A stretch of 64,000 nt of DNA from Pollenia angustigena (GCA_930367215.1 OV884060.1:103130151-103194150), one strand, 5' to 3'; shown: positions 23,150-35,504, counted from the first letter of the stretch. The notes: a model not told the origin generated them from the letters alone. Numbers and translations: made by a program.

Positions 23150-24882
23150 ATAATAAGTGTTTATATTAAACAAAATGAATACATAAAAAATTTCAAATGT
23201 AAATTTTTTATTATATTCATAAAAATCAATTTTACAAAACCAGCACTTTGGTTTTTCACTGTAGAACAATTTAGCATTTTTTTTTTGTCGATTTAGCACT
23301 TTTAATTTGTATTCTTCTGGCAAGCCTGATCAGTTGAGTCGTTTTGAATTATTTTGAGAGAGTGGTTTAACAATTAAAAATAAATACTCATTAAAAAAAA
23401 AGAAGTGTAAAGAAATAAAAAAATATAGAAATTGTATCTACGTTAAAAAAATATTGTTAAGTGACACAAAATAAAAAATCACTGCAAAAAAATTTCAATT
23501 TATTTTTATTGCTGTGACAGCACTACTGTACCATAATATGATTAATTCTAAATTTATTATGATTTACATGACAATAATATGATTACTTCGTAGCTTATAC
23601 CTATACTTCTTATCATAATATGTTTCTCTTAGAATATGTTTACCACAAGCATGTTATTTCTTTGCGTGTGCGCAACTGTCTTTTCAGGACTGATTTTGCA
23701 CCCTTAAAACCAGACCTACCATTTATCATTGGCATTTTTATCACAAGAAATAAATAACAAGATCATTCGTTGGAAATGGTGGGATTATATTTGCCAAAAC
23801 TCGTTTTCAATGGACAATTATATGGTGCTTTCTCAAGAGTGAGAAACAAAGATGTTGTAAATTTATAAGTAAAAGGGCTCTGTGTGAAAGGTGGAATGAA
23901 ATTGTATAATCTTGTAGAATGAATATAAGGCATGTATTTTAATATAATTCTGAAATGAACATTCTGAAAATTCGTGAGCATAGTTGGATACGCGGTCATG
24001 GTTGCGCAAGCTAATTATGTATCTTATAATAAAAATAATAAAAGACGATAGCGAATATGACTCATAAGAAGTCAATAGCCCAAATTAAATTTAACTCTAA
24101 CCAGCAAAAAAAATTGAAACTATATAAAACGTGCAAATGCAATTGATTTAAGCGGCAATAGCCGCGATATGCAGATCAAATCTTACATTGCCATCGAGAA
24201 TTAAAAAGAAGCATTTTATTGTACTAACAAAAGGTATTTTTACCGTATCAAAAACAATTTTAAGAGGCATATGACCACAATAGGGCTCGGTTAAATAAAG
24301 AACATAATAATAATAATAATATGTATATTCAGATGGATAATAGGGCGTGCTAAGAAAGATGGCTTTTCGGTATAATTTTTAAAAATATTGCTTAAGAAGA
24401 ATTTTGTATTATTTTAAGATTTGTGTTTCTAGTTAAATTTTTTGTTATTATTAACTCATTATATTTAATCATTGAAAAATCAATTTGTTGTCTTAATTTT
24501 AATTACCATTATACGTTTCTTACAATATGAAATATTTGTGAGCCTGACAGGGACTGGCTTTTTAGCTTGTGGTTATATAATTAAGAAATTACAACAATAT
24601 TATAGCATCATTTAATTCTGCGTACGCGTACGTGTAAATTTGAAATATGGTTGTATTATGTCCTGCACAGCTTTTTTCATACAAATTTAATATCTCATCG
24701 AGGTTGGTTCTTGAACTTTTTTGCCAAAAGCCAAAAAGTCAAAACGTATTTCTTCAAAGTTGTTAATGTTCTATTCGCATATACTATGCCAAATTTGATA
24801 TTTGCAAACAGTTTTAGAGACTTATAAAGTCCCTTTTGGACTAAGTGACAATAGCAAGAAGGAACTAAGTCCTAAAATTAGG
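23150..24882. other. AT-rich sequence, nothing recognised
   Basis: A short (AAT)n tract lies near 24306-24320. The overlapping minus-strand frames at 23763-24075 lie in different phases and have no motif. The stretch 22030-22538 is similarly featureless. Confidence 0.5.
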
Positions 24883-25631
24883 GAACTATTTCGGCGGTAT
24901 GAACAAAGTCCCCAATGAACTAACTCTCCAAACCCAAAATGAACTAAGTCCCCAAACGACTGTATGTGAAAAAACAACAACGATATTTGGGAACTTCGTT
25001 CACGTTTTTGGGGACATCGTTCATTTTATTTTTTGGGGAGTTAGTACATATGAACGAAGTCCCCAAAAAATAAAATGAACTTAACCCCTAAATTATTTTT
25101 TGGGACTTAGTTCACTTTCATTAGGGGACTTTTTCCATTATTGCGGCTTCGCTAACTAAAGCTTCTCTGAACAGCCGGCCTTCGGCCGTGCACAAGGATT
25201 TTCTCCTCTATGGTATAACAAAGACCGGCTTCGCTAACTTAAGCTTCTATGTATAGACGGCCTTCGGCCGGGCGCAAGGATGCAGAGAAGCTTTAGTCCG
25301 GCCGAAGCCCGGCTATACAGAGAGCTTTAGTTAGCGAAGACGGTCTTTGTTATACCATGGAGGCCCAAAACAATTTCTATATTTTTTTAATTTGGGGACT
25401 TAGTTCACTTTCATTAGAGGACTTTTTTCACTCTTGTGGAAATTTGGTGAAATTGGGGTCTTAGTTCATTCCTGTTTAGGGTCTTGGTTCACCTGTTTGG
25501 GGACTTAGTTCATATTGGCTTTTTCGGGTTTTTTCCATAAATGAACGACGTCCCCAAATTTGGGGACTTAGTTCATTTCGGGTTTGGGGAGTTAGTTCAT
25601 TGGGGACTTAGTTCATACAGCCAACTAGTTC
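24883..25631. mobile_element. foldback element with GGGGACTTAGTTCAT modules
   Basis: About 60 bp at the left (24897-24956) matches the reverse complement of 25556-25615 with few differences. Both arms are built from repeated GAACTAAGTCCCC / GGGGACTTAGTTC units, at least a dozen in all. The core (25143-25365) is a GC-rich imperfect palindrome with GGCTTCGCTAACTAAAGCTT and GGCCTTCGGCC. The design and some core words resemble the element at 62886-63773. Confidence 0.75.
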
Positions 25632-26550
25632 ATTATAAATTAAAACCACAAATTTTAAAATGAAAGAAATCCCCATATACATATATGAAAATCATCCAAA
25701 ATAAAAATGAACTAAATCCCTATAAATGGAAATTGTTTTTGACCATTACAACTGATCCTTATGTTTTAAGGTATGCTGGAGACGAAGATGAGCTCAGTTT
25801 TGTCCCATTACGTCACATTAACAGATTACGGTACATTGTTGTTTTTGGCTGTATACGTCTCTTTCAGTCGTCGTCCAGAGTATTTTCATTTAGGACTTTT
25901 AGTTTTTCCCATTATGGCTTACATTTTTTGTAATCAAATCAGCCTTTCAAACAAGAAATAAATAATTTTAATTTGATTACCACTTGACTCTGCATGTATG
26001 CATGGGGCTATAAGAGTTCTACATTATCTAATAAAGTTTTTGAAAGTGTCAACCAGTGTTGTTTATCTACAGGATATTAATTTGAGTTTCTAGGCATCCC
26101 TTTCGTCACGCTGAGCGGGGTTTCCAGTATAATTTAATTGATATTCACGCCAATCAATTGGACCGTTACAGTTATTTATAAGAATACCTCAGACTATTAA
26201 TTTAAAGTACAGAGAAAACAAACAAAGTTTGATCTCAACCCAATGCTTCCAAAAGTGGACAATTTCCACATCTCAGGATATATTCATCAGAGCAATGTGT
26301 ACAACATTATCCACACAACTTCTAACTAATTCAACATGGTATAGAAATGTTTAACACTCAAACTACAAATACTCACAACACACATTAAAAATGTATAATA
26401 TGTTATACGTACATACAACAAAAGGTAAGTTTGTAGATATAAGTATTTTTATGTTTATTACATAATAACAACACACAAAAACCTCAAACTTCTAATAATA
26501 AATATTTTTGTGTTAATATTAACGTATGCGTGCATGTGTTCAGACATACA
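25632..26550. other. AT-rich sequence, nothing recognised
   Basis: There are two overlapping short plus-strand frames (25685-25961) and no family match. I see no element ends. Confidence 0.45.
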
Positions 26551-26864
26551 CCCAGCGGGAAAAATAAGTAGTACGGAGGCCTTCTAGAACATTTGCAACA
26601 TATGTATGTTACTTTATTTTTGTATAGGGATCTGAATTCGTTTGCTTTTGCTTGTGCAAAAAAACAAATCAAAAAATGTTACTCCTTCTTTTCTCGCTTC
26701 TCATAGAAGCAAGTGGGGAAGGTGTATCTTATCTTTTATACCAAAGAGCCGAGGCCTTCTATTAGGCATTCTTTAGCAGTTACTTAAGAATAGTAATTAA
26801 AAATGTTTAAGCAGGCCTTTCAAAAGGCCTGAAGTAAGAAGGTCTTCTGAGTTTTCCCGCTGGG
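26551..26864. mobile_element. MITE, 314 bp, next to the CATA tract
   Basis: CCCAGCGGGAAAA at 26551 is matched by TTTTCCCGCTGGG ending at 26864. CATACA stands on both sides (26545-26550 and 26865-26870) and may be a target duplication, although the right copy merges into the (CATA)n tract. It contains a small internal hairpin AGGCCTTTCAAAAGGCCT. It is non-coding. Confidence 0.65.
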
Positions 26865-26974
26865 CATACATACATACATGCATACATACATACAGACATA
26901 CATACATGCATACATACATACATACATACATACATACATACATACATACATACATACATACATACATACATACA

Positions 26975-27003
<29 letters not shown>
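26865..27003. repeat. (CATA)n microsatellite, tract 1
   Basis: A near-perfect tetranucleotide tract with a few CATG and CAGA variants. Frames translating as repeated YVCM or HTYI are artefacts of the repeat. Confidence 0.97.
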
Positions 27004-27007
<4 letters not shown>

Positions 27008-29151
27008 TCATACGTTGTAATGACACGACTTAGGGGGAAAAAATCCCAAAAAATCACATGCCCAAGCCTTATAGATAGGATAGTGGAAGTTTTATTCCCA
27101 GAAGGAGAACCACACTCAGGTGTCCCGAGTACTGCAGCCCCATACGACGTGAAAATTACCGACGATGAGATTATAAGGATGAGTTCAAAGATTGCCGATA
27201 AAAAAGCTCCGGGATTAGACGGCATTCCAAATAAAGCCTTGAAACTTGCGCTTTCTTTAAAGCCAACAATATTCGCTCATCTGTTTAAAAAATGTTTGCA
27301 GGAAGGGATTTTTCCCGATAGTTGGAAGAAGCAAAAGCTTATACTAATACCTAAGCCTGGTAAAGTTTTTGGAGAACCCGAGTCGTATAGACCAATATGC
27401 CTCTTGGATACTATAGGCAAATGTCTCGAGAGAATAATATATAAAAGGCTACTAGAATCAGTCGAAAATGTGCAGGGCTTGTCCGAAAGACAATACAGAT
27501 TTCGTAAGACCAAATCAACTATAGATGCTGTTGAATTTGTGGTTGGCACGGCTAAAAGAGCAATAAATGGAAAGGGCAAGGAAAGGAAATATTGTGCTGT
27601 AATAACACTGGACATCAAAAATGCTTTCAATTCTGCCGCATGGAAGCATGTCGTGCCATCGCTAGAAATGTTAATGCCCCGGGTACCTAATCAGAATTAT
27701 CCAAAACTATTTTTCTAATCGATGTTTATGGGCTGAGACTGATAGAGGCATTAGATCATATAATATTACATCGGGTGTTCCCCAGGGCTCTGTTCTAGGA
27801 CCCCTATTGTGGAACATAATGTATAACGGAATCTTTAAGTTAAAAATACCAGACGAGGCAATTGTGGTAGGCTTTGCAGACGACATAGCGGTACTAGTCC
27901 AGTCGAGATATCTGGACGAGGTCCAATTATATGCCCACGAGACAATCAGAATAATAAAGGGCTGGGTAACATCGGTAAACCTTCAGCTAGCAGAACACAA
28001 AACAGAGATGGTACTCATAAGCGGAAGGAGAAAGAGAGAGTCTTTATCAATAAAAGTAGGAGAGACAACTATTACATCAAAGGAGGCAATTAAGTAATTG
28101 GGCGTCATGATAGACGACCGGCTTAACTTTCGAAAACACATGGAATATGCATGTAAGAAGGCAACGGCTGTATCAAACGCATTAGCCAGAATGATGCCTA
28201 ACATTGGCGGACCACGACAAAGTCGTAGCGTATAAATTTTACGCGTTACCAACTCAGTACTCCTATATGGATCGCCAGTCTGGGAAAAGGCAATAGGCAA
28301 ATCTTCCAAAAAGGATATGCTTTCTGTTTTTAGGAGAAGCAGTCTAAGAGTATGTAGTGCCTTCCGGACAGTGTCAGAAGAAGCAGCAAACGTGGTGTCG
28401 GGAATCGCCCCCATAGATATAACTGCGAAGGAGCTATCAAATACATTTAGAGCGACAACGGAAAATCCAGTAACCTGCAGGAAACAAATCCGGAAAATGG
28501 AAAAAGAGAAAAGTATACAAAATTGGCAGAGGCGATGGGAAAACTCCGCTAAAGGCCGGTGGACGTTTAGACTTATCCCTTTAATAAGCACATGGATAAA
28601 TCGTAAGCATGGAGAGGTGAACTATAACCTAACACAATTTCTCACTGGGCACGGAGGTTATAGGAGTTATTTGCACCGATTCGGTCACGACGGTTCCCCA
28701 AGGTGTCCAGAGTGCAACGGAGAAGACGAAACAGCTGAACATGTCGTTTTTACATGCCCACGATTTTCCGGGGTATGACACAGGCTGGAAAGAATTCTTG
28801 GGGAGCCTATAATGGTCAGCAGCATCATTGGCATAATGCTGAGGTCGGAGGATAATTGGAACGCAGTGAGCTCATTCATCACAAATGTCAACAAATCCTT
28901 ACGGGTCGCGGAAGCGGCACGCAGAGCAGCAGAAACTAGTTCGCTGTTCAGGCGATAAACAGAGGATAGGCCCAGAAGGGGCAAACCTACCCCGCGAAGT
29001 AATACCCATTGGCAGTCCCCCGGGGATCGGGGACGAGGGGGGGTGTGGTTTAGTACGTAGAAGCACAGGCGAATCGTGCATGTTTTTCAACGCGGGTTGA
29101 ATACATCTTTTGAAGATTCCACACCTCCAACGCAAAAAAAAAAAAAAAAAA
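27004..29151 (+). mobile_element. R1/Waldo-like non-LTR element 1, 5'-truncated
   Basis: It lies between CATA tracts 1 and 2. The 5' end is missing: it opens just upstream of the reverse transcriptase. It ends with a 3' UTR and an 18-A tail (29134-29151) joined directly to CATA. The family is the R1 clade. I infer Waldo-like because that lineage is known to insert in ACAY-type repeats. Confidence 0.88.
27030..28930 (+). pseudogene. reverse transcriptase of element 1, several breaks
   Basis: RT motifs in order: KAPGLDGIPNKALK, LILIPKPG and SYRPICLLDTIGK, GLSERQYRFRKTKSTIDAV, LDIKNAFNSAAW (motif A), a frameshift near 27710, GVPQGSVLGPLLWNIMYN (motif B) and VGFADDIAVLV (motif C). Stops follow at 28096 (after SKEAIK), at about 28234 and at 28776. 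The C-terminal Cys/His knuckle CPECNGEDETAEHVVFTC is still present near 28700. Compared with element 4 it lines up throughout and is clearly a dead sister copy. Confidence 0.9.
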
Positions 29152-29465
29152 CATACATTCATACATACATACATACATACATACATACATACATACATAC
29201 ATACATACATACATACATACATACATACATACATACATACATACATACTTACATACATACATACATACACAAAAACATACATACATACATACATACATAC
29301 ATACATACATACATACATACATACGTACATACATACATACATACATACATACATACATACATACATACATACATACATACATACATACATACATACATAC
29401 ATACATACATACATACATACATACATACATACATACATACATACATACATACATACATACATACA

Positions 29466-29499
<34 letters not shown>

Positions 29500-29506
29500 C
29501 ATACAT
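29152..29506. repeat. (CATA)n microsatellite, tract 2
   Basis: About 355 bp, the longest of the five tracts, interrupted once by CACAAAAACATA near 29270. Confidence 0.97.
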
Positions 29507-29518
29507 GTCATAAAGAAG

Positions 29519-30001
29519 ATGAAGAATGCTGTTAAACCTAGCGAAATAGGTGTGGAAATCAGCGGCATGCGAAGAACAAGAGCGGGGGAACTTCTCGTTA
29601 AGTTTGGAAAAGGAGAAGGACAAGCAAACAAATTGAGAGATGCGTTAACGATGAAGCTTGGTGAAGATGTAACAATCCGATCTGTTCTTAAAAACCAAAC
29701 TCTTGATATCAGGGATATGGATAAAAGCACAGATATGCAGGAATTGATAAACGCCCTTAAGATTGCAACAGGTGAACAGCAGGATACTTTGTTCAAAATC
29801 CTTAATTTAAGGGAAGGATATGGTAAGACTAAGCAAGCTCTGGACACTGGGCAATCGAATGCAAAGGCGCAGATCGAGCGGGAACATGTAGAAAATGCTG
29901 CCAACCAGGACACTGACTAAAGAGTGTCAGCAAGATGAAAGGTGTATACTCTGTCAAGAAGCTGGTTTACAAAATATAGACCACCTTATTGGTAGTGCGA
30001 T
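29519..30001 (+). pseudogene. ORF1 (gag) C-terminal part of element 2
   Basis: The frame to 29920 shows the R1-type gag phrase VEISGMRRTRAGELLVKF followed by LRDALTMKLGEDVTIRSV. After a frameshift the zinc-knuckle phrase CILCQEAG...DHLIGSAMC can be read at about 29949-30005. The N-terminus is missing because the copy starts here. The role is RNA binding for the element's ribonucleoprotein (family knowledge). Confidence 0.75.
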
Positions 30002-30685
30002 GTGTGTTGGAAACAGGATGAAACCCCGAACAGTATGAATATGAAATTTATTCAAATAAACCTTGGACATGGAAGAGAGGCACACGATCTAATGATCCAA
30101 AAATCCGCAGAAAGTAAATGTGATATAGTTCTTATTAGTGAACCCTATAGAAAAGCTCATTCTAAAATTTGGTACGAAGACTTGACAAAGAGAGCGGCAA
30201 TTATGGTATTAAATAAGCAATTATGTATTAGCGAAGTAAATGAGGAAAATGATGGCTTCGTTTATGCAACTATCAATGGGATACGAATTTATAGCTGCTA
30301 TTTTTCACCGAATATGGACTACACAAACTTCTCACATGCAATTAATAAATTAGAGCTAAGTATCAGAACAGCAAAGGGAAAAGTTATCGTAGGCGGTGAC
30401 TTCAACAGCAAATCCCCAGAATGGAATTCAAGAAAACTAGACAAGAAAGGTACCATCGTTACTAAATTGATGGCATCTCTCGGTCTAACTATTTTTAACA
30501 ATGGTGATACTCCTACATTCATAAGAGGAAAAAGTACCAGTATTATCGATATAACTTTTGGATCGAATGAACTGAATAACCAGATCAGTAACTGGAGGGT
30601 ACTAGATGAAATTACCTTAAGTGGTCATCACTACTATCACACTAACAAGAGACCTGTTCTTCGATACGAAGAACAACTCCCTTAA
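30002..30685 (+). pseudogene. APE-type endonuclease of element 2
   Basis: This is the N-terminal domain of ORF2. MKFIQINLGHGREAHDLM opens the domain from about 30037, then LISEPYR, VIVGGDFNSKSPEWNS (metal-binding Asp/Asn), GDTPTFIRGKSTSIIDITF and LSGHHYY near the end (the usual SDH is changed). A TAA at 30683 ends it early. In R1-clade elements this nuclease nicks the specific target; the CATA flanks suggest it recognises that repeat. Confidence 0.88.
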
Positions 30686-32921
30686 TGGAATGTACGGAAA
30701 CTTAATGTGAAGAAAACTACAGAATAGCTCTTACATGCTAAGGAGGAGAATATAAAAAGAATAAATAACCTATCTGGAGACTGTGAGGATATTGTTGCTC
30801 TCACAACAGACATCATTACGAAGTCCTGCAATGCAGGAATGCCGAAAATCAAAAAATTCAACGGAAATAAACAGCCAGTTTACTGGTGGACTACCGAAAT
30901 TGGGGAGCTAAGAAAATTATGCTTGACTGCTCGTAGAATATCAACGAGGCACCCCGATGATGAATCTCTCAAATTGGAATATAAAATGAAAAGAAAGGCT
31001 TTAAGAAGCGCAATAAAAAGGACCAATCGGTAAAAATGGGCTGAACTGTGTGACGAAGTTGATGCAGACCCATGGTGTAAGCCATACCAAATCGTTATGA
31101 AGAAAACCGGAGGGAAAAAACCAATGCCAGGAATTAAAGAACCCATTTGGGCAGAAGAAGTAGTAAAAACGTTATTCCCAATAGATATAGAAGGAATGAA
31201 CACCAAAGAAAAGATGGTATCAACCGAAGAAGTAGTACATTTTAATGCTGATGAATTAAAATTGTCAATTAGAAAATTAAAAACTGGAAAGACCCCTGGT
31301 CCAGACGGTATACCAAACGAAGTCATTAGATTGGCAGCTGAAACATGGCCTGAAATATTATTAAAGACCTTTAACATCTGTTTAGCAAACGGTGTATTCC
31401 CCAAATGTTGGAAAAGGCAAAAATTAGTCCTCATAAGAAAGGGCGCCAAATCATTAAATGAAGCAAGCTCATATAGACCTTTGTGTATGCTTGACACACT
31501 GGGAAAGTTGCTAGAATGTCTTCTTTTGCAGCGACTAGAAAAAGAAATAGAAAGCCTAGGAGGCCTTTCGCCACAACAGTATGGTTTTAGAAGGAGAAAG
31601 AGGACAGTAGATGCGATAAGTGAAGTAGTTGGCTTAGCAACAAGGGCAAAAAGGGTTTTTGTACTATCGTAACACTAGATGTTAAATATGCCTTCAACAC
31701 GGTAAAATGGAGAGTCGTCTTAGACGCTTTACAGAAGAAAGGAGTAAAAACACACCTTCACAATATGATAATAGACTACCTTAGTGATCGTATACTCATC
31801 TATGACTCAGATATCGGAATAAAGGAATATACCATCACGGCGGGCGTCCCTCAGGGATCGGTGCTGGGTCCTTTCTTATGGAATGTGATGTATGATGGTC
31901 TTTTAAATATAAAACTACAACACGGTGCAAAGCTTATAGGATAAGCTGACGATGTTGCCCTAGTTGTAACTCAGCAATGCCCTGAGTTGCTAAGAATAAT
32001 TGCAAACGATAGTATTTCTCGGTGTGATAGATGGCTGAAAGAAAATGGACTTAGTCTTGTAGCAGTCAAAACGGAAGCAATACTTGTAACTAATAGAAGA
32101 TCCTTTAACATACCTAATATCATTGTCCAACAGGAGGAAATTTTCTTCAGACGCAGCCTCACTTACCTGGGCGTACAATTAGACGACAAACTCAACTTTC
32201 ATGAACATGCAGGGAAAACAAGAGATAAACCTCTGAAAACAGTTAACACACTGGCAAAAATAATGCCAAATTGCCGAGGTCCAAAAGACTCAACAAGAAG
32301 ATTGATCAACAGTGTGATACACTCACAGCTATTGTATGCCGCGCCAACTTTTGTTATGGCAATGAATAGAAGCTATGTGGTACAACAATTACAAAAACCA
32401 CAAAGAATCACGTGTAATATCCGCATACCGCACAGTATCCACAAATGCAGCTTCTGTACTTGCTGGAATTCATGGATCTCATGGTAAAAGAAAAAGAAAG
32501 AATATATAACCTATCGAAGAGCGGAAACACTGGGCTAACTGCAAGCCAGATAAGAACAGACGCCCGGCTAGCACTACTAAATGACTGGCAAGTACGATGG
32601 GATACTGGTGGAGATGGTAGGTGGACCTATCGGTTAATCCCTAATATTCGCCGCTGGATAGAGAGAAAACATGGAAGCATGAATTATTTTATTACACAGA
32701 TGATGACCGATCATGGTAGTTTCAACAGCTACCTATATAGACTTAAGATCAAAACTTATAAACACTGTGACGAATGCGGTGGTAAAGACGATAATGCTGC
32801 ACACAATCTCTTCCATTGTCCAAGATGGGAACATGAGAGACATGAACTAAACAACAGACTCGATGTGGTTTTATCTCCTGACAACATGGTTAGTGAAATG
32901 CTGGGCTCTATAGAGTCGTGA
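30686..32921 (+). pseudogene. reverse transcriptase and C-terminal knuckle of element 2
   Basis: Linker pieces (30839-31033) lead to KTGKTPGPDGIPNEVIRLA, SYRPLCMLDTLGKLLE and GLSPQQYGFRRRKRTVDAI. A frameshift near 31655 precedes LDVKYAFNTVKW (motif A), GVPQGSVLGPFLWNVMYD (motif B) and motif C. There the residue before ADD is a TAA stop (31942-31944) instead of Tyr/Phe. YLGVQLDDKLNFHEHA follows. After another shift near 32445, the C-terminal part has CDECGGKDDNAAHNLFHC. It is not functional. Confidence 0.88.
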
Positions 32922-33163
32922 AAAATGTGTGAAAAATTTATCTGCCGCATAATGAGAGAAAAATGCCGCAGAGTTCCAAACCCCTAATCTATTTGGAGGA
33001 CGGGGGACTTGGATCATGACAACTATATGATGAAGACGTGTAACAACACAACACCACCCACCCTGATGTAATGCTACAGTGGTACCGGGGTGGATTGGAA
33101 GAGATATCGTGGGGCCACTAGATGATAGCGCGCTACCACTACGTTCACTAAAAAAAAGAAAAA

Positions 33164-33250
33164 CATACATACATACATACATACATACATACATACATAC
33201 ATACATACATACATACATACATACATACATACATACATACATACATACAT
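33164..33250. repeat. (CATA)n microsatellite, tract 3
   Basis: An uninterrupted CATA tract between elements 2 and 3. Confidence 0.97.
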
Positions 33251-33581
33251 GTTGGAGTCAGAGGAAAACTGGAACAGCATTACATGTTTCATAACAATTG
33301 TAAACAAAATGCTGCGAAGAGAGGAACAGCTCAGGAATTTAGGATCAATACAACAATGAGCTGCGAAGAAGATTAACCTGAACCAAAAAAAAAAAAACGT
33401 AAAACCAGATGGACGCGGCAAACTGTGCCACTCACCCTGCGAAGTAATACCTAACGGCAGTCCCGCAGGGTGTGGATTTGACGGTGGAGGTGGTTTTAGT
33501 CGGTAAAAATCCGACATACCCGCCTGGGACCTATTGAAGGTTTCCACCTCCAACACAAAAAAAAAAAAAAAAAAAAAAAAA
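33251..33581 (+). mobile_element. R1/Waldo-like element 3, 3' UTR only
   Basis: Only the very end of an element remains: a short coding tail, the 3' UTR and a 25-A tail (33557-33581). The UTR keeps two hairpins also found in element 4: CACCCTGCG (33433) with CGCAGGGTG (33464), and GTCGG (33499) with CCGAC (33511). Such extreme 5' truncation is typical of LINE insertion by target-primed reverse transcription. Confidence 0.88.
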
Positions 33582-33743
33582 CATACATACATACAAACAT
33601 ACATACATACATACATACATACATACATACATACATACATACATACATACATACATACATACATACATACATACATACATACATACATACATACATACAT
33701 ACATACATACATACATACATGCATACATACATACATACATACA
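33582..33743. repeat. (CATA)n microsatellite, tract 4
   Basis: A CATA tract with one CATACAAACATA and one CATG variant. The apparent start of the next long frame lies in this tract and is not a real start. Confidence 0.97.
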
Positions 33744-35407
33744 ACGAATGCTTAAAGGAAGGAGTCTTCCCAAAACAGTGGAAAAAGCAAAATCTGGTGC
33801 TAATACCAAAACCCAATAAACCACAGGGTGTTCCCTCATCGTATAGGCCAATATGCCTACTCGACACGAATGGGAAAATTTTTGAGAAAATCATATGTAA
33901 TAGATTGCTGCCCATTGTAGAGGCAAAGGGCGGGCTTTCGAACCGACAACACGGATTCCGGAAAGCTAGATCGACAATCGATGCGATACGTATGGTGATA
34001 GAAAATGCCCGAACTGCGATAGAAGGGAAGGGAGCAAATAAAAAATACTGTGCCATAATAACGCTTGACGTAAAGAACGCATTTAACTCTGCAAATTGGT
34101 CAAAAATAATTGGAAAGCTAAATAGAATTGGCATACCGACATGCCTAGCTAAGGTAATAGAAAGCTACTTCACAGACAGAAAGCTGTGCTACAACACCGA
34201 TGAAGGCGTCGTAACACACCAAGTCACTGCAGGAGTTCCGCAAGGGTCGGTGCTTGGCCCGCTTCTGTGGAACATAATGTACAACGATGTACTCGAGCTG
34301 GATATCCCGGTAGAAGCAAACATTATAGGATTCGCCGACGACATAGCTGTTACGGTCGCGGCAAGATTCGTAGACGAAGTTGAGCTTATCTCCAACGAAG
34401 TAGTCTGGACTATCCAAAATTGGATGAAAAGTGCAGGTCTTGAGCTCGCAGAACATAAGACTGAGGTCGTACTAGTTTCAAGCAGGCGAAAACGAGAAAA
34501 TATTAAAATCCTTGTGGGAGAACATCAAATTACCTCAAAACCGAGTTTGAAATATCTGGGAGTTTTTATTGATTCGCGACTTAACTTCAGAACACATGTT
34601 GAGTACATTGCTAACAAGGCGGCAAACGTCAGAGCAGCACTGGAAAGAATGATGCCAAATGTAGGTGGACCTAGGCAATGTAAAAGGAAAATTATATCCA
34701 CAGTGGTGAGCTCAGTTATACTATACGCCGCCTCCATATGGACAGGAGCTTTAAAAGTAAAAAGCATAGCGAAGAAACTGAAGTCGGTATACAGACTATC
34801 TGCTCTACGAGTATGCTGCTCATATCGAACCAATTCTGATGAAGCTGCCCAAGTCATATCGGGAATGATTCCTATAGATATCTTAGCAGATGAAGCTAAA
34901 AGATTAGATGATATAAGGAGAACCTCAACACAACCTGGCAACAGTGTACGTAAACTTGAGAGAGAAAAATCAATAAGACAATGGCAGAGTAGGTGGGAAG
35001 CCAGCCGCAAGGGGAGATGGACTTTCAAACTTATTCCGGAAATAAATAATTGGTTAAACAGAAGACATGGAGAGGTAAACTACTACTTGACGCAATTCCT
35101 TTCTGGTCATGGAGGTTACCGAAGCTACCTGTACAGATTTGGCCTGGACAGTAGTCCATACTGCCCTACATGTTCGAATCAAGAAGAAGATCCAGAACAC
35201 GTCATGTTCCACTGCCCACGCTTTAGATACGATCGGCAGAAAGCAGAAGAAGAGATTGGGACACAGCTGCACGTTGGAAACATTATAAGTATAATTCTCA
35301 ACAGAAAGGAACACTGGGACATAATATGCTCAATGATTAAAAACATCCATCAAAAATTAGTAATAGAGGAGAGACTAAGGAAAGCTCAAACAATGGACGC
35401 AGCCTAA
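33744..35407 (+). CDS. reverse transcriptase (partial, uninterrupted) of element 4
   Basis: About 554 codons are open. Motifs in order: LVLIPKPNKPQ and SYRPICLLDTNGK, GLSNRQHGFRKARSTIDAI, LDVKNAFNSANW (motif A Asp), GVPQGSVLGPLLWNIMYND (motif B), IIGFADDIAV (catalytic Asp pair), HKTEVVLVSS and YLGVFIDSRLNF, then a thumb-like region. The C-terminal knuckle is CPTCSNQEEDPEHVMFHC. The endonuclease and gag are missing through 5' truncation, so there is no genuine start codon. The enzyme would copy element RNA at the nicked target; alone this fragment is unlikely to be expressed. Confidence 0.92.
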
Positions 35408-35420
35408 ATATGGCTTTCGG

Positions 35421-35504
35421 ACCCTGCGATGCAGTATCTCTAGGGACAGTTCCGCAGGGTGCTGAATGACGCAGGAGGTGTTTTTTAGTCGGTAGAAATC
35501 CGAC
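35421..35504 (+). ncRNA. conserved 3' UTR hairpins of the Waldo-like family
   Basis: Stem 1 is ACCCTGCG (35421-35428) with CGCAGGGT (35453-35460). Stem 2 is GTCGG (35488-35492) with CCGAC (35500-35504), with an A-rich loop. Both recur in element 3 (33433-33472 and 33499-33515) with loop changes but paired stems, and stem 1 in decayed form in element 1 (about 28990-29020). A role in recognition by the reverse transcriptase is inference. Confidence 0.65.

Larger units (their letters stand above)
29507..33163 (+). mobile_element. R1/Waldo-like non-LTR element 2, nearly full length
   Basis: This is the longest copy, running from the C-terminal part of ORF1 (gag) through endonuclease and RT to a short A-rich tail (33150-33163) that meets CATA tract 3. 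Its proteins differ clearly from elements 1 and 4 and its 3' UTR is unlike theirs, so it is a second, related family using the same target. It has many stops and shifts. Confidence 0.88.

Noticed and set aside
25143..25365. GC-rich repeats as a CRISPR array or CpG-type promoter
   Set aside because: The repeats are inverted and form one palindrome within a foldback element; there are no regular spacers.
33744..35407. An intact host gene of over 550 codons
   Set aside because: All motifs are those of an R1-clade reverse transcriptase and it is flanked by CATA and a poly(A) tail.
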